From Ignavibacteria bacterium (GTDB lineage: Bacteria; Bacteroidota; Ignavibacteria; Tepidaquicellales; Tepidaquicellaceae), in assembly GCA_016710985.1 (NCBI GenBank), contig JADJTX010000002.1, positions 338,261 to 402,260 of the forward strand: 64,000 bases of DNA, written 5' to 3'. Positions 55,991 through 64,000 of this stretch are shown one piece after another. Each line of letters opens with the position of its first letter. The stretch's first letter is position 1. The notes under the pieces are model-generated. The model had not been told where the DNA came from. It saw only the letters and a list, made by a program, of their open reading frames with translations, and did not search any database. A program made the translations under genes and the position numbers.

Positions 55991-58900
55991 TTGTCTTTTA
56001 ACGAAAACACAAGAGTAAAAATCCCTGCAATTCTGCATCTGTGTAGATTAGGATATGAATACCGTTCATAAACCAACTCAAAATGGACCTAGTACAAATA
56101 TATTTCAGATATTTTTACTGAAAGTCTCACAAAAATCAATCCGGGTATTGATCAGAGTGATATAAAAAAGACTTTTGATTCTATTTCCCTGGCTCTTGAT
56201 AATGAAGATCTTGGTCAGGAGTTTTATAAAATGCTGACTGCAACTTCCGGAATTAAACTCATAGACTTTAAGAATTTCGATAATAATTCATTTCACGTCG
56301 TTACAGAACTGCCTTACAAGAATGGAGATGATGAATTCAGACCCGATATTACTATTTTAATTAACGGAATGCCTCTTGCATTCATTGAAGTGAAGAAGCC
56401 CAACAACCAGGAAGGAATACTTGCCGAGAGAGACAGAATCAATGTGAGATTTAAGAATAAGAAGTTCAGAAAGTTTATTAATATTTCACAGGTTATTGTT
56501 TATTCAAACAACATGGAATATGATTCCGAATCAATTGTTCCGATACAGGGCGCTTTCTATTCTTCTACAACCTTCGAGAATGCAAATTTCAATTGCTTCC
56601 GGGAAGAAGATCAATCAGTCTTTTTTAATTTACCGAAACCGGAAGATGATATCATTGAGAATTTTATTTTAAAAGATAATAATCTGCTGTCAATAAAACA
56701 CTCACCTGAGTTTATTACAAACAAAAAAACCGATTCTCCGACAAACCGCATCCTGACTTCATTGTTCAGCAAAGAAAGATTTGCAATGCTTCTGAAATAC
56801 AGCATCGCTTACGTCAACGCCAGAAGACCGGTCTTGAAAAGCATATAATGCGTTATCCTCAAATCTTCGCTACTAAAGCCATTGAAACGAAATTAGATAA
56901 AGGTATAAGGAAAGGAATTATCTGGCATACTCAGGGCAGCGGTAAAACTGCTCTTGCTTTTATAATGTTCATTATCTTACTGATTATTTTCAGACAAAAG
57001 GTGTTGTTCCGAAATTTTATTTTATTGTTGACCGTATTGACTGATTGATTCAGGCGAATAAGGAGTTTACAAGCCGTGGTTTGGTTGTTCATACTGTTAA
57101 CTCAAAGGATGAACTTGTAAATGATTTTAAAGTAAGAGGTGCTATTCATAATTTATCAGGGCAGAGGGAAATTACAGTTGTAAACATTCAAAAATTCAAA
57201 GATGATACTGATGTCCTGAGAGAAAACGATTATGATATTAGCATACAAAGAATTTATTTTCTTGATGAAGTTCATAGAAGTTATAATCCCAAAGGAAATT
57301 TTTTAGCTAACCTTATTAATTCAGACCGTAATGCAATTCTCATCGGTTTGACAGGAACTCCGTTAATCGGAGATAAAAGAAATTCACGTGATACATTCGG
57401 CGATTACATTCATAAATATTATTACAATAAATCAATTGAAGATGGCTATACTTTAAAACTGATCAGAGAAGACATAGAAACTTCTTATAAAATGAAACTA
57501 GAATTAGCTTTAAAGGAAATTGAAATATTAAAAGGTGATGCAGACAAGAGATTTGTATTTGCTCACGAAAAGTTTGTAGAGCCAATGTTAGATTATATTG
57601 TAAATGATTTTAAGCAAAGCAGAATCAGATTTGGAGATAATAGTATTGGAGGAATGGTAGTTTGTGATAGTTCGGATCAGGCAGCAATGATGTTAGAAAT
57701 TTTTAATAAAAATATCCTTGCTCCTTGTTGAAAATGTGACTGAGTTAAATTATGGAAAAGTTGCTCAAACCTATTCGACTGAAGAATACTTGAACTTTCA
57801 AAATGAACCTAAAAAGAATTTTACCGCTTCATTAATTCTTCATGACGTCGGCGATAAAGCCAGCAGGGAAAAAGAAGTTGAGGATTTCAAAAACGGTAAA
57901 ATAGATTTTCTGTTTGTGTACAATATGCTACTCACAGGCTTTGACGCAAAAGACTTAAAGAAACTTTATATCGGACGGATTATCCGAGATCATAATTTGC
58001 TACAAACACTTACAAGAGTGAACCGTCCTTATAAAAATTTCAGATACGGATATGTTGTTGATTTTGCGGACATTAGAAAAGAATTCGATGCAACTAACAA
58101 AGCATATTTTGAGGAACTGCAGGATGAACTCGGAGATGAAATGCAGAACTATTCAAATCTGTTCAAAACAAAAGATGAAATTGAAGAAGAGATACGGATA
58201 TTAAGGGAAAAACTTTTCATTATGATCTGACTAATGCAGAAATATTCTCTCAGCAGATAAGTAAGATAGAAGACAGAAAAACTGTTCTGGAGATCAAGAA
58301 AGCTTTGGAAAATGCTAAGAACTTATATAACATTATCCGTCTATTCGGTCATTTTGAATTACTGGAAAAGACTGATTTCAGGAAATTAAATCAAATGTAC
58401 AATGAAGCTTCCCGTCATCTGGATTTGCTTAATCTTAAAGAAGCAGTTCAGAATAATGTAGACACAACCAATCTTCTGAATGTAGCGCTTGAGGATGTTG
58501 TATTTATGTTTCGAAAGGTTTCGGAGGATGAGCTTGTTATAGCCGATCAGCAAAGACATGCTTCGCAGAACACGTGAAGCGCTCGGAGGTAACTTTGACA
58601 AGAATGATCCTGAATTCATTTCTCTTTATGATGAATTGAAACGTTTATTCAGCATGAAGAATCTTGATGAAATTACACAGGAAGAAATGAAAGGAAACAT
58701 TGATTCTTTACAGCTGATATTCGATAAAGTCACAGAGCTGAACCGAAAGAATGATCTGCTGAAAGCTAAATATGAGAACGATGCAAAGTATGCTCGCATG
58801 CATAAAAGAATTTTAGAGAAGAAAAATATTTCAAATAAGGAAAGTGAGATCAATGAAATTCTTCTCGACATTAAGAAGCAGACAGATGAAAGGATTCTGA

Positions 58901-59070
58901 ATAACAAAAACTTATTGGACGCTGAAAGTTATTTTGCACAAATGATGATGAGCACCGTTATAGGAAGTTTTGAGAAGAACAAAATTGATTTGGATCCGGA
59001 GTCAGCGAAGTATATTAATGGATGTCTGGTGAAGGAGTATTTTAATGAGTATAATGGTGTGTATGTTTGA
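55991..59070 (+). pseudogene. hsdR: Type I restriction enzyme R subunit, multiply frameshifted
   Basis: Joined across frames it is a complete HsdR of about 1000 residues. It starts LSFNENTRVKIPAILHLCRL (TTG at 55991). The nuclease domain has the PD-(D/E)xK pattern: FRPDITILINGMPLAFIEVK. The SF2 motor follows: HTQGSGKTALAF (Walker A), FLDEVHRSYNPKG (DEAH-like), IGLTGTPLIGDK, FLFVYNMLLTGFDAK and TLTRVNRPYKNF. The helical C terminus ends KEYFNEYNG. At least seven 1-base shifts occur (near 56078, 56100, 56830, 56958, 57042, 57715, 58212 and 58553). HsdR uses ATP to translocate and cut unmodified DNA. Read literally it is dead; the density of shifts may be sequencing error. Confidence 0.88.
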
Positions 59071-59082
59071 TAAATCGTATTG

Positions 59083-59192
59083 ACTCCCCCTCCTTGCGCA
59101 AGAAGGGGGCTGGGGAGAGGTTGTTTAGAAAGGTGGTCGGTGATGCAACCCCACCCAGGCCTCCCTTGTAAGAGAAAGGGGAGGGGAGAAGA
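59083..59192. repeat. G+C-rich REP-like inverted repeats
   Basis: CCCCCTCCTTGCGCAAGAAG runs into GGGGGCTGGGGAGAGG, and further on CCACCCAGGCCTCCCTTG meets AAAGGGGAGGGG. The two hairpins lie between hsdR and hsdM and are unlike the surrounding AT-rich sequence. Confidence 0.75.
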
Positions 59193-59244
59193 AATATTAA
59201 GGGATGACAAACTTTAAAAAATTAATTTTTATAAATACTATAAA

Positions 59245-60708
59245 ATGCACACACAGGACTTTGCTAAGCAAACAAAAGAATTAATTGACAAGCTCAAAGG
59301 TGTCACCAATGCCTATGGTCTCGGTAATGACGGTAATGAATTCAAGATCATTACTCAGGTGTTTCTGTACAAATTCATGAATGACAAATTCGGATATGAA
59401 GTAAAACAGATCGATCCGAAGCTCAATAAAGCTAATAACTGGGAAGTAGAAATATCAAAATATTCCGACAGGCAGTATGAAATGCTGCTGTTGAAAATGC
59501 CGCCGGACAGCGCACGGCTCCAACGTAACCACTACCTGTCATATTTATTCAACAATCAGGACAAGGATGAATTTTCAAAATTATTTGATGATACATTGCG
59601 TGAAATTGCAATGCTCAACAATGATATTTTTCCGTAAAAACAGGTACAGGAGCAAAGATCAAACTGTTCGATGAATTAAGTAACTACATCACCGATCAGT
59701 CACAGAGAGATTCTTTCTGCAGGGCGTTAATAAACCAACTGGTGAATTTCAGCTTCGAGAAAATCTTTGGTCAGAAGTTTGATTTTTTTTCTACGATTTT
59801 GAATACCTTATAAAAGATTATAACAAAGACGGCGGTGGTATCGGCGAAAAAAATTGCTCCATCTATTCACAGGATATTTCTCAAAAGTCTTCGGGGATGC
59901 TCAGACTTAATCTGATATTAAATAATCTTGTTCACTCCATACAGAATATCATCCAGGGAAATACATTAACTATTCCATTCCACAAAGACAGCGATAAATT
60001 AAAGACATTCGATTACATTGTTTCAATCCTCCGTTCAAGCTGGATTTCAGCGACTTCAGAAATGATCTGGATACGAAACAAAATCACGAACCGGTTTTTG
60101 CAGGGATTCCGAAGATTCCGAAAAAGAAAAAGATAAAATGGCAATCTTCTTTTTTTATTCAGCATATTATTTATTCTCTTTCGGAAAAAGGTAAAGCAGC
60201 AGTTGTAGTTCCAACCAGGATTCATAACAGCCAAAAAGTGGAATTGAAAAGAAGATTCGGCAGAAATTAGTTGATGATAAAATGCTCCGAGGAGTAGTAT
60301 CAATGCCAAGCAACATATTTTGCTACTACAGGTACAAACGTTTCAGTTTTGTTTATTGATAAAGCAAATACAAAGGGGGATATAGTTTTGATGGATGCTT
60401 CAAAGTTGGGAACTACAGTAAAAGAAGGGAAGAATCAGAAAACACTCTTGTCGCCTGATGAAGAGGAAATAATAATTAAGACATTCAATAAGCACGAAGC
60501 AAAAGAAGATTTTACAGTTGTTGTTTCTTATGAACAGATCAAAGGAAAAAATTATTCATTCAGTGCGGGGCCAGTATTTTGATGTGAAGATTGAATATAC
60601 AGAAATAAGTCCGAAAGAGTTTAAAGTAAAGATGGATGGATTTAAGAAAAATCTTGATGAGATTTTTCTGAATCAAAAAAACTTGAGATGAAATTAAAAT
60701 GCAGTTAG
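59245..60708 (+). pseudogene. hsdM: Type I DNA methyltransferase M subunit, frameshifted and lacking motif I
   Basis: The first 130 codons (FAKQTKELIDKLKGVTNAYG, FKIITQVFLYKFMNDKFGYE) are the HsdM N-terminal domain. After the first stop the other frames continue: KTGTGAKIKLFDELSNYITD, SQDISQKSSGMLRLNLILNN, NPPFKLDFSDFRNDLD (motif IV), VLFIDKANTKGDIVLMDASK and YFDVKIEYTEISPKEFKVKM. Between KDYNKDGGG and IGEKNCSIY about 45-50 residues are missing. In relatives that stretch holds AEYYTP and the SAM-binding DPSAGSGTLL. Six or more frameshifts are present. As written it cannot bind SAM. Confidence 0.86.
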
Positions 60709-60718
60709 AGAGTCTGAC

Positions 60719-61908
60719 ATGAATAAACCAGTAAGATTAAAGCAAGCTGCAGAATATTCTAAGAAAAGAATAAAAAGCAAAAATGTTTCTCTGGAAAATT
60801 ACATTACAATAGATAATATTTTACAAAACAAAGCCGGAATAACTTATGCCGTAAATCTACCTCCGCAAGGAAACACAATGCCTGCCTATTATTCAGAAAA
60901 TATTTTAGTCGGTAATATCCGCCTTACTTAAAAAAATATGGTTTTCTGAAGAGATGGAGGATGTTCAGCTGATGTTTTAGTTTTTGAGGTTAAGAAAAAT
61001 ATTACCCTAAATTTATTTATTATTCATTATTTCAGATGATTTTTTTATCACATGATGCGCGGGAAAAAAGGAACAAAATGCCTCGCGGTGATAAAGATCA
61101 AATATTAGATTTTTGATTCCTGATTATAGTTTTCCAACGCAACAAAAATTGCAAATGTCCTTTCATCCTTAGACTCCCAAAATCGAACTCAACAACCGCA
61201 TCAATGCCGAATTGGAAGCAATGGCAAAGACATTGTATGATTATTGGTTTGTGCAGTTTGATTTTCCGGATGAAAATGGAAAGCCTTATAAAACAAGTGG
61301 CGGTAAGATGGTTTGGGATGAGGAATTGAAAAGGGAGATTCCGGAGGGGTGGGAAGTAGGAAATTTATTAAATATTGCAGATTATATAAACGGTCTACCC
61401 TGTCAAAAATATCGTCCGGTAAATGAAAAATATTTAAGAGTAATAAAATCAAAGAAATGCATGAAGGTTTTACTTCCGATTCTGAACTAGTTCGTTCTGA
61501 TATTCCTGCAAAAGCAATAATTGAAAATGGGGATATATTATTTTCTTGGTCAGCTTCATTAGAAGTTCAAATCTGGACGAAAGGGAAGGGAGCACTTAAT
61601 CAACACATTTTTAAGATTACTTCTGATAAATATCCTAAATCATTTTATTACTATCAATTAGTAAATTATTTACAACACTTTAAAATGATGGCTGAAAATC
61701 GTAAAACAACAATGGGTCATATTACTCAGGAGCATTTACAACAAAGCCGAATTGTTCTTCCTCCAAAAGAGTTAACTTTAAAGTTAGAAAAATAATTTCC
61801 CCGATTTTTGATAAAAAAATTAACAACGAAATTGAAAATCAAAAACTTTCCGAGCTCCGCGACTGGCTGCTTCCAATGCTGATGAACGGGCAGGTGAGGG
61901 TGGGGTGA
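60719..61908 (+). pseudogene. hsdS: Type I specificity subunit, frameshifted
   Basis: Two target-recognition halves can be read across frames. The first runs from VRLKQAAEYSKKRIKSKNVS through TAVNLPPQGNTMPAYYSE-like sequence to a conserved helix containing INAELEAMAKTLYDYWFVQF. The second starts IPEGWEVGNLLNIADYINGL, passes GDILFSWSASLEVQIWTKGK and GHITQEHLQQSRIVLPP, and ends with the distal helix and ELRDWLLPMLMNGQVRVG. HsdS fixes the DNA sequence recognised by the R2M2S complex. Shifts occur near 60895, 60950-61150, 61451 and 61790. It follows hsdM by 10 bp. Confidence 0.86.
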
Positions 61909-62152
61909 GAAAATCTCTTTAATTTATTCTTCTTAAAATATATTTAATCACTATGTATAGTTTTTGATTTTTGACTTTAGAATTGTCAGAGAGACTTATA
62001 GATAAATTATTATAGTTTACCGGTGTTAAAAGAAATTTAACCTTTATTTCAAAAACAAGAGAATCAACAAAGTTTTTCTATACAGTGGCTTTCACTTGAT
62101 TTTTGATTTTGAGATATTGATATAATCATTAAAAATAAAAATATTTACATTT
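61909..62152. other. AT-rich gap between RM locus and glycosyltransferase
   Basis: No gene, repeat or hairpin recognised. Composition becomes more AT-rich from here to the end of the window. Confidence 0.4.
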
Positions 62153-63118
62153 ATGGAATCTGCGATTTTTGTATTTTCGAAAGATCGACCTAGTAAATTA
62201 GCATTAACTTTAAATTCTGTTAAGTCTACAAAAATAAAATATTCATTATTGATGATTCTACAAAAAAGAAAATCAAACAAAAAACAAAAGAGAAGTTTCA
62301 AAATTCAAACAATGTAATTATTTAGGACAATTAGAGTTTGATGATTTTATAGACAACAATATAATTAATCTCTCTAAGTTTTCTTTCTTACTAAGAAGAC
62401 CGGGAAACATTGATTGGAATTTAGGTTATATGAGAAATTTTGCTTTGTTATATGCAAACAAATCAAATCTAACAAATGTTTTATTTATGGACGATGACAT
62501 AAAGGTTTCTTCAATAAGTCTTATAGATGATTTATTCGAGTTAAAAAAGAAATATGAACTAGTTGGATCTCACATTACAGGTATGAATGATGATTCAATT
62601 TTAGGACATATTGCAACTGATTTAAATTTATCGAATGAGAAAATGCTTTCAGGCGGGTTTGTTGTACTAAGCCCTAAAACAGTTAGTAATTACTTTCTAA
62701 ACATATATAATGAGGATTGGATATGGTTCTACTTTCAGTTAAAAAGTAAAAGATATTTTCAAACAGGAAATGTATTTCATTCCATTACGAATCCATTTTA
62801 CAAATTCAAAAGTAAAATAATTTTCAAGAATTCGGGGAGATTGCAATTGAAGGTGTTTTAAATTTAGACTCAAATGAATACACTTATCAATTACAGTTGT
62901 TAATTTTTTGGAAAAAAATATTAAAGATGAGAATAAAATATTTAGATGAATTAATCTCTAACGCTAATCAAAGAAAGGAAACGTATTACATAGAAATAAT
63001 TAAATGGCTTAAATCAAGTTATCATAAATTTGAGGCAAAATTATTCGTAAAACTATTTGAAGAGTATTTTAAAAAACACTCTAGATTTCTAAAATTGTAT
63101 GATTCTTTAAATTGTTAA
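62153..63118 (+). pseudogene. Glycosyltransferase (GT-A, family 2-like), frameshifted
   Basis: Starts MESAIFVFSKDRPSKLALTL. A shift near 62232 leads to IFIIDDSTKKKIKQKTKEKF, then near 62320 to YLGQLEFDDFIDNNIINLSK, and near 62835 to EFGEIAIEGVLNLDSNEYTY, ending LFVKLFEEYFKKHSRFLK. Total about 320 residues. IIDDS and VLFMDDDIKVSS fit the nucleotide-binding and DxD motifs of GT-A enzymes. GHIATDLNLSNEKMLSGGFV is in the acceptor region. The sugar and acceptor are unknown. With the ACP and adenylation genes next to it, it may belong to a capsule or cell-surface modification cluster. Confidence 0.7.
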
Positions 63119-63123
63119 TTTAT

Positions 63124-63359
63124 TCACTTTGGTAGATTTTTATAAAGGTCAACAATAGCTTTCATTTCACCATATTTCTCAATATCATTATCAGCAACCC
63201 GTATTTTGTATGCACTTTCAAGTTCACTAATTATTTTTAAATGATTTAGGCTATCCCAACCTGTATCAATCCCCAACCAGAATTTATTGTAATAGATTCA
63301 ATTGGAACTTTCAAAATAAATGCAACAATTTCATAAGGACTTTTTAACTCTTTAGGCAT
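63124..63359 (-). pseudogene. Acyl carrier protein, one frameshift
   Basis: ATG 63359 gives MPKELKSPYEIVAFILKVPI. A single-base shift near 63272 leads to IDTGWDSLNHLKIISELESA and YKIRVADNDIEKYGEMKAIV, ending at 63124. The Ser in G-W-D-S-L is the expected phosphopantetheine attachment site, and the total of about 78 residues is normal. It lies 18 bp after the adenylation gene on the same strand, suggesting that the ligase loads this carrier. Confidence 0.82.
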
Positions 63360-63377
63360 GGTATTGAATTTGTTAAT

Positions 63378-64000
63378 TCAGAATATTTTATTTTTAAAAT
63401 TCGAACCTCGCGGAAATTTCTTAACTGGAATAAAAGCTCGTGGTATTTTATAAGCTTCAATCTTTCTTTTCAAAAAATCAGTCAGTGCTTTCTCATCAAT
63501 AAATTGTTCAGTTTCAATAAAAGAATACAAAGAATCATCGTATAAAATGCGTAACACTCGGATTTTTGAAATATTCTGTAATCCAAAAATCAATTTCATC
63601 AGGTTCAATCCTATATCCTTTTTAGTTTTATCTGTCTATCTTTTCGGCAAGAAAAAAAAAGATTTCCGTTTTTTTCAGTTACCAAATCTCCGGTTTCAAA
63701 TGCATTCACTCTTTTTCGTTCAACTTCTATTATTCTAAATTTTGTGTCTTCAACTTGACCCAAGTAACCTTTACCTATATAATCTCCATAAATTACAATT
63801 TCCTTTTCAGAAGAATCTTCAGCCGGATTAAATCTGAAATTCCACCCGGGAATTGTTTTACCAATACTCATAGTAGATTCGCAATAATTCAAATAATCGC
63901 TAATTCAGAAATTCCTGCCAAGTGCAAAACAATGTACCCTCGGTCGGTCCATAAGTATTGAATACCATTAGCTCGTTATTTTTGTTAAACAAAAAATCTA
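63378..64000 (-). pseudogene. AMP-forming adenylation enzyme, C-terminal part, frameshifted and cut by the window
   Basis: The minus strand enters the window as ELMVFNTYGPTEGTLFCTWQ, the A5 motif of amino-acid adenylation and acyl-CoA ligase families. It continues MSIGKTIPGWNFRFNPAEDS, GKGYLGQVEDTKFRIIEVER, FETGDLV (A7) and RKDRQIKLKGYRIEPDEID (A8). The C-terminal subdomain ends DFLKRKIEAYKIPRAFIPVK and SNFKNKIF, whose Lys near the end may be the A10 residue. Shifts lie near 63895, 63612 and 63540. It resembles DltA-like or stand-alone NRPS adenylation domains that charge a partner ACP, which follows. Confidence 0.82.

Noticed and set aside
58929..59210. Minus-strand open frame spanning the G+C-rich repeats after hsdR
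   Set aside because: It overlaps the hsdR end and consists mostly of the REP-like hairpins.

Overview
The window looks like a piece of an AT-rich (mid-30s % GC by eye) chromosome from the Bacteroidetes/Chlorobi side of the tree, most likely Ignavibacteria or a close relative. The best evidence is five secreted proteins ending in the type IX secretion (T9SS) sorting domain of the N-P-F-N-P form. A TonB-dependent receptor, an AcrB-type RND pump, SurA and a PpiC lipoprotein show a Gram-negative envelope. No rRNA, tRNA, CRISPR array or transposase gene was recognised.

Layout. 0-2.4 kb: surA and a two-domain parvulin lipoprotein (minus strand). 2.6-5.7 kb: a DEDDh exonuclease/UvrC-like fusion and a secreted clan-GH-A glycosidase. 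5.7-6.5 kb: a toxin-antitoxin cassette bracketed by two near-identical terminators. 6.5-11.5 kb (minus): dnaK, hsp20, a Rieske protein, a T9SS cupredoxin and a T9SS FN3 protein. 11.9-23.2 kb (plus): a helical protein, a SulP transporter, an isocitrate dehydrogenase, a membrane protein/regulator pair with a candidate operator, phhB, a TonB receptor with a periplasmic partner, and hutU. 23.2-25.6 kb (minus): an accessory patch with DUF2283/DUF4258, a DprA-like protein and two ORF6N proteins. 25.9-39.8 kb (plus): an AraC regulator, a VOC protein, M13 and M20 peptidases, T9SS proteins, a lipase with a dockerin-like tail and YfhO. 39.9-41 kb: a 21-bp satellite, a homopolymer tract and a MITE-like repeat. 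41-47 kb: a deleted asnB, lemA, a four-helix-bundle gene, a nucleotidyltransferase/PMM fusion and ptsN. 47-53.2 kb (minus): a T9SS protein and an RND pump with its adaptor. 53.5-54.2 kb: a second 21-bp satellite. 54.3-55.9 kb: small unknown genes. 56-61.9 kb: a type I restriction-modification locus (R-M-S), heavily frameshifted. 62-64 kb: a glycosyltransferase, an acyl carrier protein and an adenylation enzyme, also frameshifted.

Two themes stand out. First, the intergenic DNA is full of short tandem arrays, mostly with 7-bp units, that begin at or supply the stop codons of genes; there are also two 21-bp satellites, terminal-inverted-repeat elements and palindromes. Second, single-base indels concentrate in patches (13.9-14.3, 16.5-16.8, 43.8 and 55-64 kb), and three genes have internal deletions, while long genes elsewhere (dnaK, the RND pump, hutU, M13, YfhO) are intact. 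Because the indels cluster and a nonsensical homopolymer tract sits at 40.6-40.8 kb, I suspect uncorrected assembly error for many of them. Genes marked pseudogene below may therefore be intact in the organism.
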